From contig NZ_CP113941.1 of the NCBI RefSeq assembly GCF_029392675.1, positions 1,228,001 through 1,292,000 on the forward strand: a stretch of 64,000 bases of DNA, in the 5' to 3' direction. This DNA is from Lactobacillus sp. ESL0684 (GTDB lineage Bacteria; Bacillota; Bacilli; Lactobacillales; Lactobacillaceae). The notes under the pieces are model-generated. The model was not told the origin of the DNA, did not search any database, and saw nothing but the letters and a program-made list of their open reading frames with translations. Shown here in pieces: positions 16,215-27,167 of this stretch (positions are counted from its first letter, which is position 1; every line of letters begins with the position of its first letter). The translations under genes were made by a program, and so were the position numbers.

Positions 16215-19061
16215 TTATTTGTTTTGCTTAGCCTTTTTGGTTAATGCCGTATCACGTTCTAAAACTGGTTTCAGATATTGTCCAGTAAAACTTTGCTTAT
16301 TTTCAACTAACTGCTCAGGCGTCCCAGTAGCAACAACTTCGCCACCACCTTCTCCGCCCTCTGGACCAAGATCGATTAGCCAATCAGCGTTCTTAATTAC
16401 ATCGAGATTATGTTCAATAATCAAAACAGTATTCCCCTGATCGACTAAACGCTGCAAAACTTCCAACAGTCGCTTAATATCATCGGTATGCAAGCCGGTT
16501 GTTGGCTCATCTAAGATATAAAAGTTTTTCCCAGTTGAAATTTTTTGCAACTCGGCTGCTAATTTCATCCTTTGGGCCTCTCCACCAGAAAGGGTCGTTG
16601 CAGATTGTCCCAATTTAACGTAGCCTAAGCCAACATCAACAATTGTCTGCAACTTTCGCGCAATCTTCGGAATTTTATCAAAGAACTCACAAGCTTCACT
16701 AATTGTCATATCAAGCACTTGGGCAATATTATGCTTACGGTACGTAACCTCTAAAGTTTCTGAATTATAGCGACTACCATGGCATACTTCACAGGGTACA
16801 TACACATCCGGCAAAAAATTCATCTCAATCTTGATAATTCCATCACCGTGACATGCTTCGCAGCGACCGCCTTTAACATTAAAAGAAAACCGTGCTTTAG
16901 TATAACCGCGCAATTTTGCCTCATTAGTTTGTGCAAAAAGTGCTCGAATATCATCAAACACACTAGTATAAGTAGCTGGGTTACTGCGTGGCGTACGACC
17001 AATCGGGCTCTGATCAATATCAATAATCTTTTCGATATTTTTATAGCCACTAATGCTACCGTACTTACCAGGTTTAGTCTGATTTCGGTTTAACTTTTGA
17101 GCAAGCACTCGTTTTAAAATAGTATTAACCAAAGTAGACTTACCAGAACCTGACACACCAGTTACCACCACTAATTTACCTAAGGGAAATGCTACCTTAA
17201 TATTCTTTAGATTATTTTCCTTAGCTCCAGTTATGGTGATATTTTTACCGTTGCCACTGCGACGCTTAAGCGGCACCGGTACAAACTTTTTACCAGCTAA
17301 ATACTGACCTGTCAACGATTTGGGGTTATGTTCCACCTCTTGCGGTGTACCAGCAGCCATTACTTTGCCGCCATAACTCCCTGCTCCAGGGCCCATGTCA
17401 ATTAGATAATCTGCTTGGCGCATAGTCTCATCATCATGCTCCACTACAATTAGCGAATTGCCTAAATCACGCATCTTTTTAAGCGCCGCGATCAGACGAT
17501 CATTATCACGCTGATGCAAGCCAATTGATGGTTCATCAAGAACATACATGACTCCTGACAAGTTAGAGCCGATCTGAGTTGCCAAACGAATTCTTTGTGC
17601 CTCACCACCAGATAAGGTATTAGCCGACCGCGATAAAGTTAAATAGTCAAGCCCCACGCTACTTAAAAAAGCTAACCGATCACAGACTTCTTTCAGAATC
17701 GGCTTAGCAATCGCGCTTTCTTGCTTATCTAGTTTAACTTCTTTAAAAAAGTCTAACGCATAATTAATCGCTAATTCAGAAGCTTCCGCAATATCCTTGC
17801 CCATCACCTTAACAGCAAGTGCCTTAGAATTCAGCCGCTTCCCATGACAAGTTGTACAAGTTAGCTCGGTCATATACTTGCCCATGACATCGCGCATAAA
17901 CTTAGACATTGGATGATGATAACGACGCTCAACATTATCCATTACTCCCTCAAAAGCAGCAGTAGTGTCATTAACGCCAAAGTCGCCAGTTACATGGAAC
18001 TTGATTTTTTTGTCTGAGCCATACAAAATAGTTTCTTTTTGTTTTTTAGTTAACTTTTTAAACGGTTTATCAAGCGGAATTTTCAGCGCTGCACAAGCTT
18101 GTTCAAGCATTTGCGTATAATACTTAGAATTTTTCCAAGGTGCTAATGCTCCTTCAGCTAAGGTTTTACCATCGTCAGGAATTACCAAATCTTGATCAAC
18201 GGAAAGCTTTACTCCTAAACCATCACAGTCTGGACAAGCTCCAAATGGTGCATTAAAAGAAAATAACCGCGGTTCCATTTCACCAACAGTAAAACCACAT
18301 TTTGGACAAGCATAATCTTCAGAAAAATTAAGGGTCTCACCGCCAATAATATCGACATTCATATAGCCATCTGACAGTCTCAGCGCCGCTTCAACAGAAT
18401 CAAATAATCGTGAACGAATTCCTTCCTTAACCACTAACCGATCAACTACAATATCGATTGTATGTCGCTTGTTCTTAGCCAAAGTAAACTCTTCGTCTAT
18501 TTCATGCATTTCACCATCGACAATTACTCGCACATAGCCAGACCGCTGCACCCGCTTAAAAACGTCTTTATGTTCGCCCCTCTTAGCACGTACCACTGGC
18601 GCCAAAAGTTGAATACGGGTCCGTTCAGGCAAAGCAAGAATTCGATCCACCATTTGCTCTACTGATTGACGTTCAATTAGTGTTCCATCATTAGGACAAA
18701 CTGGGTGCCCAACTCTAGCCCAAAGCAGACGCAAATAATCATTGATTTCTGTCACTGTACCAACTGTTGAGCGCGGATTATGAGAAGTCGTTTTTTGATC
18801 AATTGAAATTGCAGGATTTAGCCCATCAATCGCATCAACATCCGGTTTGTCCATCTGGCCTAAGAATTGCCGTGCGTAGCTTGACAATGATTGTACATAG
18901 CGTCTGCGTCCTTCAGCGTATAAGGTATCAAAAGCTAGCGAACTTTTACCAGAACCAGACAGTCCTGTAATAACTACCAATTTATCCTTTGGAATTGTCA
19001 AACTAATGTCTTGTAAATTATGCTCACGCGCTCCGCGAACAACAATTTTATCGTTTACCAT
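16215..19061 (-). CDS. uvrA: Excinuclease ABC subunit A
   Basis: DNA-damage sensor of nucleotide excision repair. The 948-residue protein has two ABC ATPase modules with Walker A motifs GLSGSGKSS (near residue 33) and GVSGSGKST (near 640), and two LSGGEAQR signatures. Zinc-finger cysteines are present (CPKCGF ... CPDCDG and CEACHG ... CEVCHG). Its start overlaps the uvrB end by 14 bases, so the two are translationally coupled. The C-terminus ends in a Lys-rich tail. Probably transcribed from the LexA-like-boxed promoter region before uvrB. Confidence 0.98.
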   Translation of the reverse strand: MVNDKIVVRGAREHNLQDISLTIPKDKLVVITGLSGSGKSSLAFDTLYAEGRRRYVQSLSSYARQFLGQMDKPDVDAIDGLNPAISIDQKTTSHNPRSTVGTVTEINDYLRLLWARVGHPVCPNDGTLIERQSVEQMVDRILALPERTRIQLLAPVVRAKRGEHKDVFKRVQRSGYVRVIVDGEMHEIDEEFTLAKNKRHTIDIVVDRLVVKEGIRSRLFDSVEAALRLSDGYMNVDIIGGETLNFSEDYACPKCGFTVGEMEPRLFSFNAPFGACPDCDGLGVKLSVDQDLVIPDDGKTLAEGALAPWKNSKYYTQMLEQACAALKIPLDKPFKKLTKKQKETILYGSDKKIKFHVTGDFGVNDTTAAFEGVMDNVERRYHHPMSKFMRDVMGKYMTELTCTTCHGKRLNSKALAVKVMGKDIAEASELAINYALDFFKEVKLDKQESAIAKPILKEVCDRLAFLSSVGLDYLTLSRSANTLSGGEAQRIRLATQIGSNLSGVMYVLDEPSIGLHQRDNDRLIAALKKMRDLGNSLIVVEHDDETMRQADYLIDMGPGAGSYGGKVMAAGTPQEVEHNPKSLTGQYLAGKKFVPVPLKRRSGNGKNITITGAKENNLKNIKVAFPLGKLVVVTGVSGSGKSTLVNTILKRVLAQKLNRNQTKPGKYGSISGYKNIEKIIDIDQSPIGRTPRSNPATYTSVFDDIRALFAQTNEAKLRGYTKARFSFNVKGGRCEACHGDGIIKIEMNFLPDVYVPCEVCHGSRYNSETLEVTYRKHNIAQVLDMTISEACEFFDKIPKIARKLQTIVDVGLGYVKLGQSATTLSGGEAQRMKLAAELQKISTGKNFYILDEPTTGLHTDDIKRLLEVLQRLVDQGNTVLIIEHNLDVIKNADWLIDLGPEGGEGGGEVVATGTPEQLVENKQSFTGQYLKPVLERDTALTKKAKQNK

Positions 19062-21093
19062 TTAATGTTTTTCCCTTTTTCTTAATCGGCTTTCTACTCG
19101 AAGATTCCAATTCCATGATCGCATCCCGTAAATTAGCGGCTCCTTCAAAGTCAAGCTTCTTAGCAGCCTCCTGCATTTGCTTACGCAAATCTTTAATCAT
19201 AGTCTGCTTTTGCTTAGCAGTTAACTCATCAAAGTTTAAATCAGCAAAACTATCACCAGAAGCAGCATCATCACTTACCTTAGTTGCCGAAATCATTTCT
19301 CTAATCGGCTTAACAATCGTCTTAGGTTGCATATGGTGCTCTTCATTAAAAGCTTCTTGTCGTTTACGCCGACTTTGGGTCGCGTCAATTGCTTCACGCA
19401 TCGAATCAGTAATCGTATCTGCATACATAATTACTTCGCCATTAGCATTTCGCGAAGCTCGTCCCATAATCTGCACCAAAGGACGGTATGCTCTTAAAAA
19501 GCCCTCTTTATCGGCATCCAGAATTGCAACTAGTGACACCTCAGGAACGTCGATCCCTTCACGCAACAAGTTAATACCAATTAAAACATCATATTTACCC
19601 AAACGTAAATCACGCAAAATTTGGGTTCTTTCTAACGTCTTAACGTCCGAATGCAAATATTGAACTTTAATCCCTAAATCTTTGAGATAATCAGTTAGAT
19701 CTTCCGCCATCTTTTTAGTTAAGGTGGTCACAAAGACCCGTTCATTACGTTCAATTCGCTTATTAATCTCGCCAACAAGGTCATCAATTTGGCCATCAAT
19801 CGGTCTAACCTCAATCTTGGGATCAAGCAGACCTGTTGGCCTAATAATTTGTTCAACCTTATGATCTGTACGCTCCAATTCATACTCTCCTGGAGTAGCT
19901 GAAACATATAAAATTTGCTTAACAAATTTTTCAAATTCCGCTAATTTCAATGGGCGATTATCTAACGCTGATGGTAAGCGAAAACCATAATCAATTAGAG
20001 TCTGTTTACGATTGCGGTCGCCATTATACATTGCTCGAATTTCCGGCATAGTCGCATGAGACTCATCTATTAAAATCAAAAAGTCATCAGGAAAGAAATC
20101 CAGTAAGGTATATGGTGGCTCACCTTCTTTACGGCCTTCCATATGTCGAGAATAGTTCTCGATTCCACTAGTAAAGCCAACCTCGTCCATCATCTCCATA
20201 TCATAGGTAGTACGTTGTTTAATCCGTTCAGCCTCTAATAACTTACCTTGACCTTCAAATTCTTTTACCTGGACATTCATTTCCTCAGAGATTAGCTTTA
20301 AAGCTCGCTGCATCTGTTCATCATTGGTCATAAAGTGGGTTGCCGGAAATAGCGAAATACTTTCCCGCTCACCCATGATTTCACCGGTTAAAGAATCAAT
20401 TTCAACAATTCGATCAATTTCATCGCCAAAAAATTCAATGCGATATGCTCGACTTGAGTTACCTGCTGGGAAAATTTCTACGACATCGCCGCGCACCCGG
20501 AAACGTCCTCTTTGAAAATCGATATCATTGCGATCATATTGCAAATTAACTAAATCACGCAACAAGGTATTACGATCATATTCTTCACCTTCATGAACAG
20601 TGATCACACTTGCCGCATATTCATGAGGATCACCCAAGCCGTAAATACAAGATACGGAAGCCACAACAATTACATCATTGCGTTCCATCAGATCACTAGT
20701 AGCTTGATGACGAAGCTGGTCAATTTCATCATTAATTGCTGAATCTTTTTCAATATAAGTGTCAGATTGTGGCACATAAGCTTCAGGTTGATAGTAATCA
20801 TAGTAAGAAACAAAATAATCAACAGCATTATTGGGGAAAAATTCTTTGAACTCTCCATATAGTTGCCCTACCAGCGTTTTGTTATGAGTAATTACTAGGG
20901 TCGGCTTGTTTAATTTAGCAATAATATTAGCCATCGTAAAAGTTTTTCCAGTTCCAGTAGCTCCTTCAAGAATTTGTTCATGATAACCCTTTTTAAAGCC
21001 AGCGGTTAACTGATCAATCGCCTGTTGCTGATCTCCTGCTGGTTTAAACTTGGATACTAAATCAAATTTACGTTTTTCTTGTCGTTTTATCAT
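19048..21093 (-). CDS. uvrB: Excinuclease ABC subunit B
   Basis: A 681-residue helicase-like subunit that receives damaged DNA from UvrA and recruits UvrC. Visible parts are Walker A GATGTGKT, the beta-hairpin [21 protein letters not shown], the DESH box, helicase motif QIMGRASRN and the C-terminal UVR motif ([22 protein letters not shown]). GAGGAG precedes the ATG. It is the first gene of uvrBA, with a LexA-like box about 70 bases upstream and a hairpin in between. Confidence 0.98.
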   Translation of the reverse strand: MIKRQEKRKFDLVSKFKPAGDQQQAIDQLTAGFKKGYHEQILEGATGTGKTFTMANIIAKLNKPTLVITHNKTLVGQLYGEFKEFFPNNAVDYFVSYYDYYQPEAYVPQSDTYIEKDSAINDEIDQLRHQATSDLMERNDVIVVASVSCIYGLGDPHEYAASVITVHEGEEYDRNTLLRDLVNLQYDRNDIDFQRGRFRVRGDVVEIFPAGNSSRAYRIEFFGDEIDRIVEIDSLTGEIMGERESISLFPATHFMTNDEQMQRALKLISEEMNVQVKEFEGQGKLLEAERIKQRTTYDMEMMDEVGFTSGIENYSRHMEGRKEGEPPYTLLDFFPDDFLILIDESHATMPEIRAMYNGDRNRKQTLIDYGFRLPSALDNRPLKLAEFEKFVKQILYVSATPGEYELERTDHKVEQIIRPTGLLDPKIEVRPIDGQIDDLVGEINKRIERNERVFVTTLTKKMAEDLTDYLKDLGIKVQYLHSDVKTLERTQILRDLRLGKYDVLIGINLLREGIDVPEVSLVAILDADKEGFLRAYRPLVQIMGRASRNANGEVIMYADTITDSMREAIDATQSRRKRQEAFNEEHHMQPKTIVKPIREMISATKVSDDAASGDSFADLNFDELTAKQKQTMIKDLRKQMQEAAKKLDFEGAANLRDAIMELESSSRKPIKKKGKTLNGKR

Positions 21094-21108
21094 TGAAAGA
21101 CTCCTCGT

Positions 21109-21132
21109 AAAAAAGTTGGACCAAAGTCCAAC
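21109..21132 (-). terminator. Hairpin between pgm and uvrB
   Basis: On the minus strand GTTGGAC and GTCCAAC pair around TTTG and are followed by six T residues. It is a typical terminator for the upstream phosphoglucomutase gene. It ends only 16 bases before the uvrB start and downstream of the LexA-like box. Confidence 0.8.
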
Positions 21133-21162
21133 CCTTATTTGATGTTTACTATTTTACTCTTT

Positions 21163-21176
21163 CGAACATTTTTTCG
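21163..21176 (-). promoter_or_regulatory. Putative LexA box upstream of uvrBA
   Basis: CGAACATTTTTTCG on the plus strand matches the Gram-positive LexA consensus CGAAC-N4-GTTCG with one mismatch. On the minus strand a TAAAAT follows at a spacing that would put the box inside a promoter spacer, although the -35 is poor. Confidence 0.6.
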
Positions 21177-21189
21177 CACGCTCTTTAAC

Positions 21190-22932
21190 TTATTTTAACA
21201 GGTCTGCTAGAGCAGTTTGGTATTTAGTCGCCACAGTTTGGGCAGTTGCAATGTCTGGCTGATTCACACCAACATATGCTTTAATTACTGGTTCAGTACC
21301 TGATGGTCGCAATGCTAGCCAAGTTTCATCTGCTAGGAAATATTTAAGAACATTTGCCTTAGGTAAATCGTTCATGGCCGCTTTTCCAGTTGTAGTCGTT
21401 TCTTCCTGTAACCAGAAATCTTGTGTCTTAATAACTTTAACTCCATTTATTTCAGTTAAACCCTCGCCACGTAATTTGGTCATTAGGTCAGCCATTTTCT
21501 GTTGCCCACCAATCCCCGGCATTTCGATTGCTCTAGTAATTTCGTAAGAAGTACCGTACTTTTGCCAAATTTCTTGTAAACCGTCTAACACGCTCATGTC
21601 ACGTGAAGCATAATATGAAGCAACTTCCGCAAACATCAAGGCTCCCTGCATAGCATCCTTATCACGCGCAAATGGCTTAAACAAATAACCATAACTTTCT
21701 TCAAAGCCCATTAAAAATTTGCCATCGTTAGCTTTGTTCATACGATCGATTTCTTCACCAATAAATTTAAAACCAGTTAACACTGCCTTGGTTTGAATCC
21801 CAAAATCTTGTGCAATTTTAAGTGGCATCTGACTAGATACAATTGAAGTAATCAACTCATAATCAGCTGTTAGCTGACCATTCTGCTTAAGGTTATTTAA
21901 CAAATAATAGACCATTAACGTGGCAATTTGGTTACCAGTTAAAACCTGAAAATCGCCATTTTGGGTCCTGACACAAGCACCCATCCGATCTGCATCAGGA
22001 TCAGTCGCAATGATTAAATCAGCATTTTTTTCATTAGCTAAAGCTACGCCAGGTTCAAAAACATCGCGATATTCTGGATTCGGTTTTTTAGTAGTTGGAA
22101 ACTCGGGGTCAATAATTGATTGGCTTACTACAGGAATCACATTTGTGAAACCATTTTGTCTAAATGCTCGCTCATAAAGCATCTTACCGGTACCGTGTAG
22201 TGGTGTATAAACAATGGTTAATTTGTCCGCATTAGCAGCAATTAACTTGGGATTGACATTAACCTGCTTTAACTGGGCTAGGTATGCTGCATCAAGATCT
22301 TCGCCGATTATTTGCAGCAAGCCATTGGCACGTAATTCTTCAACTGGAGCAGCCGTAATTTGAAAAATATCTTTAACTGCTTGGGCATGGGCAAAAACTC
22401 GTGCAGCATTTTCTGGTCCCATTTGTGCACCATCTGCACCATATACTTTGTACCCATTATATTGCTTGGCATTATGTGAAGCCGTAATATTAATACCAGC
22501 AAAAGTTTTTAAATAACGCACGGCATACGACAATTCTGGAGTTGGTCGCAAGTCATCAAACAAATAAACCTGAATTCCATGAGCACCTAAAATTTGAGCA
22601 GCTAACTGCGCAAACTCACGAGAATGATAACGAGAATCAAAAGAAATTGCGACTCCACGCCGTTGTGCTGCCTGACCATTTTCATCAATCAAACGAGCCA
22701 GCCCTTCAGTTACTCGTCCAATAGTAAACAAGTTGATTCGATTAGTGCCAGGTTCAAGCTTGCCGCGCATCCCAGCAGTCCCAAAGTCAATATCTTGGCC
22801 AAAAGCATCTTCGACCCAACTTTCATCTTGACCTAACTCAGTTAATTGCATCCGCAAATAATCTGGCAAGTTTGGCGTCTGTTGCCATTGCTTAAAGCTT
22901 TCTTTAGCATTCATCTTCACCATTAACCTCAA
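21190..22932 (-). CDS. pgcA: Alpha-phosphoglucomutase / phosphomannomutase family
   Basis: Interconverts glucose-6-phosphate and glucose-1-phosphate, feeding UDP-glucose, wall polysaccharide and exopolysaccharide synthesis. The 580-residue length fits the PgcA branch. The catalytic serine loop is TASHNAKQYNGYK, the metal-binding loop ATDPDADRMG, the sugar loop GFEESYGYL and the phosphate loop RPSGTEPVIK. The start is uncertain: the longest reading uses TTG at 22932. In-frame ATGs at 22923 and 22914 (MNAKESFKQW) are better starts by family length, but none has a clear ribosome site. Single gene between trxB and uvrB. Confidence 0.93.
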   Translation of the reverse strand: MRLMVKMNAKESFKQWQQTPNLPDYLRMQLTELGQDESWVEDAFGQDIDFGTAGMRGKLEPGTNRINLFTIGRVTEGLARLIDENGQAAQRRGVAISFDSRYHSREFAQLAAQILGAHGIQVYLFDDLRPTPELSYAVRYLKTFAGINITASHNAKQYNGYKVYGADGAQMGPENAARVFAHAQAVKDIFQITAAPVEELRANGLLQIIGEDLDAAYLAQLKQVNVNPKLIAANADKLTIVYTPLHGTGKMLYERAFRQNGFTNVIPVVSQSIIDPEFPTTKKPNPEYRDVFEPGVALANEKNADLIIATDPDADRMGACVRTQNGDFQVLTGNQIATLMVYYLLNNLKQNGQLTADYELITSIVSSQMPLKIAQDFGIQTKAVLTGFKFIGEEIDRMNKANDGKFLMGFEESYGYLFKPFARDKDAMQGALMFAEVASYYASRDMSVLDGLQEIWQKYGTSYEITRAIEMPGIGGQQKMADLMTKLRGEGLTEINGVKVIKTQDFWLQEETTTTGKAAMNDLPKANVLKYFLADETWLALRPSGTEPVIKAYVGVNQPDIATAQTVATKYQTALADLLK

Positions 22933-23001
22933 TTTCTAAAACTTAAATCCTTCTTATTATTCTTATTTTAACATTTATCTTAGTCGCTATCCGCAATAAA
23001 C

Positions 23002-23032
23002 AAAAAGAATTCAGCTTCTGACTGAATTCTTT
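23002..23032 (-). terminator. Terminator after trxB
   Basis: AAAGAATTCAG and CTGAATTCTTT pair around CTTCTGA. On the minus strand a T run follows. It overlaps nothing and lies next to the trxB stop. Confidence 0.75.
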
Positions 23033-23037
23033 AATTT

Positions 23038-23967
23038 TTATTTATCATTTAAAGTTTGTAAATAGTTATAGGCTTCTTGACCAGCAATACTGCCATCACC
23101 AACCGCATTAGCTATTTGACGTAAATCTTTAGCACGGACATCACCTAGCGCGAATATCCCATCAACCTTGGTCCGCATATGTTCATCAGTTGGAATCCAA
23201 CCCTTGTCATCTGTTACACCGAGTTCTTTAAAAGGTGCAGTTTGTGGAATAACTCCCACATAAATGAAAACGCCGCGAACAGCTAGCTGTTTTTCTTCGC
23301 CAGTAGCTTTGTCCTTGTAAGTTACACTAGTAACCTTTTGCTCATCACCGTCAATTGACTCAGTCTGGGCATTCCAGATAAAATTCATCTTTTCATTGGC
23401 AAAAGCCCGTTTTTGTAAAGTAGGCTGCGCCCGTAATTGATCACGGCGATGAATCACAGTTACCGACTTAGCAGATTGAGCCAAATAAATGCCCTCTTCT
23501 ATTGCCGAATCACCGCCGCCAACGACAGCGATATCTTCATCCTTAAAAAAGGCCGCATCACAAACCGCACAGTAAGAAACACCTTTACCAGAATATTCAT
23601 CCTCACCAGGTACATTCAAATGGCGGTGATCAGCACCTGTGGCAATAATTAATGCAGGAGCTTCATATTCACCAGTATCAGTTTTGACAAGCTTATTGTC
23701 ACCATCTAGAGCAACCGATTGAACATCACCATACGCAAATTCAGCGCCAAATTTCATTACTGAATTATACATTTTTTCGCCAAGCTCTGGTCCCTTAATT
23801 TCGCTAAAACCTGGATAATTATCAATTGCATCAGTATTGTTCATCTGACCACCATATAATCCGCGGTCAAGCAATAGTACCGACAAGTTAGCCCGTGACG
23901 CATATAAAGCAGCAGTTAGTCCGCCAGGTCCAGCGCCAATAATGATTACATCGTATTTTTTGGTCAT
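23038..23967 (-). CDS. trxB: Thioredoxin-disulfide reductase
   Basis: NADPH-dependent flavoenzyme that reduces thioredoxin and is the main thiol defence in lactobacilli without glutathione reductase. The 309-residue protein has the FAD motif GAGPGGLTAAL (residues 12-22), redox pair CAVC near residue 136, the NADPH motif GGGDSAIEEG and the C-terminal GDVRAKDLRQI. It is the last gene of hprK-lgt-gpsA-trxB. Functionally it links to Spx, the thiol-stress regulator encoded near the other end of the window. Confidence 0.97.
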   Translation of the reverse strand: MTKKYDVIIIGAGPGGLTAALYASRANLSVLLLDRGLYGGQMNNTDAIDNYPGFSEIKGPELGEKMYNSVMKFGAEFAYGDVQSVALDGDNKLVKTDTGEYEAPALIIATGADHRHLNVPGEDEYSGKGVSYCAVCDAAFFKDEDIAVVGGGDSAIEEGIYLAQSAKSVTVIHRRDQLRAQPTLQKRAFANEKMNFIWNAQTESIDGDEQKVTSVTYKDKATGEEKQLAVRGVFIYVGVIPQTAPFKELGVTDDKGWIPTDEHMRTKVDGIFALGDVRAKDLRQIANAVGDGSIAGQEAYNYLQTLNDK

Positions 23968-24024
23968 ACTTTCACCTCAAGTAGTTTCTTATTTTTAGTA
24001 AGTAAATAGTACAACACAAAATAG

Positions 24025-25044
24025 TTAAAGTCTAATTTCCTGTTTGGGACTTCTACCCATCATTTGCTCAATTTCGTCATCAACGCTGGTATTTTCGTAT
24101 AAAACTCGGTAAACTGCCTCACTAATTGGCATATCAATTTGTTTGTCAGTACACAATTCATGCACAGCTTTAACAGTAGTGGCACCTTCAATTACTTGTC
24201 CCATATTGTTAACAATATCATTAAAGCTCTTGCCTTCACCAAGCTGCTTGCCACATCGCCAGTTACGTGAATTGACCGACGTACAGGTCACAATTAAGTC
24301 ACCAATACCAGCTAGCCCGCTAAAAGTTAGCGGCTTAGCACCAAAATAATTAACACCTAAACGGGTTATTTCGGCTAATCCACGGGTCATCAAGGCTGCC
24401 TTAGCATCATCACCATAATTCTTCCCAGCTAAAATTCCAGCAGCAATTGCAATGACATTCTTAACGGCACCAGCCACCTCGACCCCAACTAAATCATTAT
24501 TGGTGTAAAAGCGGACATAATCATTAGAAAGTAGCTCTTGCACTGTTTGCGCATTTTTCATACTAGTTGATGCACAGGCAATAGCGGTCAAGTCTTTTTG
24601 AGCAACATTTTCTGCATGACTAGGTCCTGAAATTGCCACGATTTGATCGGGATTGTCTGGGTAAACTTCCTCAGTTAAAATCTCCGAAATCAATTTTTTA
24701 GTTTGTGGCTCAATTCCTTTGGTAGCAGTAATTAAAATCGGCTTTTGACCCGTTTGCTCTAAAATTGTACGGACATTTTTAGCAACATTGCGAATGGCAC
24801 TAGTCGGTAAAACAAACAACACATATTGGGCGCTTTCCAGTGCTACCGCCAAATCGCTAGTTGCTTTAGCTGTTGCATTTACCTGCCAGTTCTTCATATA
24901 GTGTTCATTGGTATGTCGCTCGTTAATCTCTTGGTTTACCCGCTCATCAATTCCATATAACACAACCTGATTACCCTTATCAGCTAGCATCGACCCTAAG
25001 ACTGTTCCCCAAGAACCTGCTCCTAAAACTGCAATTTTTGTCAT
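24025..25044 (-). CDS. gpsA: Glycerol-3-phosphate dehydrogenase [NAD(P)+]
   Basis: Reduces dihydroxyacetone phosphate to sn-glycerol-3-phosphate for phospholipids and teichoic acids. The 339-residue protein has the Rossmann start GAGSWGTVLG, catalytic lysine region GAVKNVIAIAAGI, and the substrate motif near TRGLAEITRLG. It lies in the hprK-lgt-gpsA-trxB order, with about 30 bases to lgt. Its product supplies pgsA, also in this window. Confidence 0.97.
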   Translation of the reverse strand: MTKIAVLGAGSWGTVLGSMLADKGNQVVLYGIDERVNQEINERHTNEHYMKNWQVNATAKATSDLAVALESAQYVLFVLPTSAIRNVAKNVRTILEQTGQKPILITATKGIEPQTKKLISEILTEEVYPDNPDQIVAISGPSHAENVAQKDLTAIACASTSMKNAQTVQELLSNDYVRFYTNNDLVGVEVAGAVKNVIAIAAGILAGKNYGDDAKAALMTRGLAEITRLGVNYFGAKPLTFSGLAGIGDLIVTCTSVNSRNWRCGKQLGEGKSFNDIVNNMGQVIEGATTVKAVHELCTDKQIDMPISEAVYRVLYENTSVDDEIEQMMGRSPKQEIRL

Positions 25045-25074
25045 TTTCTTCCTGACTTTCTCTAAATACCTTAC

Positions 25075-25911
25075 TTAATCTCTAGTATACGGATATTTCA
25101 ATCCACTACCATCAAGATACCACTTAGGCTTAACCTTCATTCTACGATAAATAAACATCCCTAAAGCAGCAACCAACATAATGACACTTACTAATTGTGA
25201 AACCCGAATTGTTCCAGCTAAATATAAACTGTCGGTTCTAAGTCCTTCAACGAAGAACCGGACAATTGCATACCAGGCTACGTAAAGCATGAAGACTTCA
25301 CCTTGCTTAAACAGGTGATGACGATGCCGTAAAACTAAGATCAAGATTAATCCGATCAAATTAAAAAATGATTCGTACAAAAAAGTGGGCTGATAATAAG
25401 TACCACCAATCTTCATCTGTCCAATAATAAATTGTGGCAAATGCAAACTTTGCAAAAAGTGTAGCGTAGTTGGCCCACCATGCGCCTCTTGATTAATAAA
25501 GTTTCCCCAACGGCCAACTATTTGTGCAGCCATTACCCCTGGAGTAATCACGTCTAGCATTAAGAATGGTGGCAATAGCCGTCGATAGCAAAAAATTAGT
25601 AACACTATCAAGCCGACAATTAACCCACCATAAATGGCAATTCCACCATTCCAAATAGCAATAATTTGATCCGGATGCTTAGCATAATACGGCCATTCAA
25701 AAATCACATAATAGATACGTGCACCAACATAACCTAACGGAACTGCCCAAAGCAATAGATCGACAAAATCATCACTGGCAATCTGCCTTTTTTGGCCTTC
25801 AATAATTGCCATTGACACAGCCAAAACAATTGCCACAGCCATGATAATTCCGTACCATCTGACACTTAGGCCACCAAGATTAAAAGCAACCGGATTAATT
25901 GTTAAACTCAT
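25075..25911 (-). CDS. lgt: Prolipoprotein diacylglyceryl transferase
   Basis: Integral membrane enzyme that moves diacylglycerol from phosphatidylglycerol to the lipobox cysteine of prelipoproteins. The 278-residue protein has about seven membrane segments and the signature [14 protein letters not shown] near residue 140. Its ATG overlaps the hprK stop (four bases), so translation is coupled. The OpuC-type binding lipoprotein in this window is one of its expected substrates. Confidence 0.97.
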   Translation of the reverse strand: MSLTINPVAFNLGGLSVRWYGIIMAVAIVLAVSMAIIEGQKRQIASDDFVDLLLWAVPLGYVGARIYYVIFEWPYYAKHPDQIIAIWNGGIAIYGGLIVGLIVLLIFCYRRLLPPFLMLDVITPGVMAAQIVGRWGNFINQEAHGGPTTLHFLQSLHLPQFIIGQMKIGGTYYQPTFLYESFFNLIGLILILVLRHRHHLFKQGEVFMLYVAWYAIVRFFVEGLRTDSLYLAGTIRVSQLVSVIMLVAALGMFIYRRMKVKPKWYLDGSGLKYPYTRD

Positions 25912-26870
25912 TTATCTTCATCCTTTATTGTGTCCTGCCTGGAATTATCAGCAATTAAAGCTGTTAAATTATCATCAAATGTCTGTGTGGCATCATAACC
26001 CATTTTTTTTGCTCTAAAATTCATTGTGGCAATTTCAATAATATCTTCCATATTGCGTCCAACCTTAACTGGAATCGTAATTTGTGGCACTTCAACATTG
26101 CAGATATTACGTTTACTTTCCTCAAATCCTAAACGATCGTAGTTAACCTTGTTGTCCCAATTAACTAGCTTAATTACCAATCGAATATTTGAGCGATTTT
26201 TAACTGCACCGACACCAAACAAGTCCATCACGTTAATTATCCCAATTCCGCGAATTTCCATTAAATGTTTTAAAATTAGCGGTGCTTCACCCATCACAGT
26301 TTCAACATCTTTCTGGTAAACATCAACCCGATCATCAGCAATTAGCCGATGTCCGCGATGAATCAGTCCTAAAGCAGTTTCAGATTTACCAACACCAGAA
26401 TCACCAGTTAGCAAGACACCTAACCCCTTAACTTCAATTAGCACTCCATGAATAGTATCACGAACTGCCAAACGTTCACGCAAATATTCGGTTAAAATAC
26501 TTGAAACATAAGTTGTTGACTCAGATGACGTTAAAATAGGAATTTGCGCTTGCTCGGCTGCTACTTTTAATTCCGACGGAATTGGTAATGATCGAGAAAT
26601 CACAAAGCACGGAGTTTCGGGTGTACATAACTTAGTGAATACATGTGTTAAACTTTCATGATCTAAGCGTGCAGCATAGGAGATTTCCGTGCGGCCTAAC
26701 AACTGTATGCGTTGTTTAGGATAAAAATCAAAATAACCAGTTAATTCTAGACCTGGACGATAAATGTCAGATACTACCAATGTTTTGTTTGCTATATTTT
26801 CAATACCTTGAGCAACTTGGATAATTTTATTATCGCGTAGCAAATTTTTTAATTTAATTGCTTTAGTCAT
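25908..26870 (-). CDS. hprK: HPr kinase/phosphorylase
   Basis: Phosphorylates HPr on Ser46 in response to fructose-1,6-bisphosphate and dephosphorylates it with phosphate, setting CcpA-mediated catabolite repression. The 320-residue protein has an N-terminal regulatory domain, Walker A GDSGVGKS at 156-163, and the HPrK signature ([15 protein letters not shown]). It heads the hprK-lgt-gpsA-trxB run after a small membrane protein gene. The PTS partner enzyme I is at the right edge of the window. Confidence 0.97.
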   Translation of the reverse strand: MTKAIKLKNLLRDNKIIQVAQGIENIANKTLVVSDIYRPGLELTGYFDFYPKQRIQLLGRTEISYAARLDHESLTHVFTKLCTPETPCFVISRSLPIPSELKVAAEQAQIPILTSSESTTYVSSILTEYLRERLAVRDTIHGVLIEVKGLGVLLTGDSGVGKSETALGLIHRGHRLIADDRVDVYQKDVETVMGEAPLILKHLMEIRGIGIINVMDLFGVGAVKNRSNIRLVIKLVNWDNKVNYDRLGFEESKRNICNVEVPQITIPVKVGRNMEDIIEIATMNFRAKKMGYDATQTFDDNLTALIADNSRQDTIKDEDK

Positions 26871-26889
26871 CTCGACTCGCCCTTCTTAA

Positions 26890-27159
26890 TTAATCATCAA
26901 CATCTTTAGTTTTAACATTACGAGCCTGCTTGCGTTTAGTACGTGTACTTCGCTTCTCTTGCCAAGTAGTATAAGCTGAGCTACGTGGCCGAGCAGTACT
27001 TGGACGATTCTTTTTACTAAAATGTCTAATTAACCAAATGATTAACGCGATAATTAATAAAATTGGTAAAAACATAAAAAAGATATGAAAGACCATGGAA
27101 AGTAGCCCCATAACTAATACAGCTAATACTATCAAACCAATTATTCCCCAAAAACTCAT
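26890..27159 (-). CDS. Small membrane protein with basic tail (unknown)
   Basis: An 89-residue protein. Residues 4-45 form two closely spaced hydrophobic helices with a short turn. The tail is Lys/Arg-rich (KKNRPSTARPRSS ... KRKQARNVKTK) and cytoplasmic by the positive-inside rule. It lies nine bases past the prfB stop and 19 bases before hprK, so it is probably cotranscribed with both. I do not recognise a family; some genomes have phage-shock-like PspC genes next to hprK, but the PspC motif is not visible. The short spacing and dedicated ribosome site support a real gene. Confidence 0.65.
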   Translation of the reverse strand: MSFWGIIGLIVLAVLVMGLLSMVFHIFFMFLPILLIIALIIWLIRHFSKKNRPSTARPRSSAYTTWQEKRSTRTKRKQARNVKTKDVDD

Positions 27160-27167
27160 TTTTCCAC

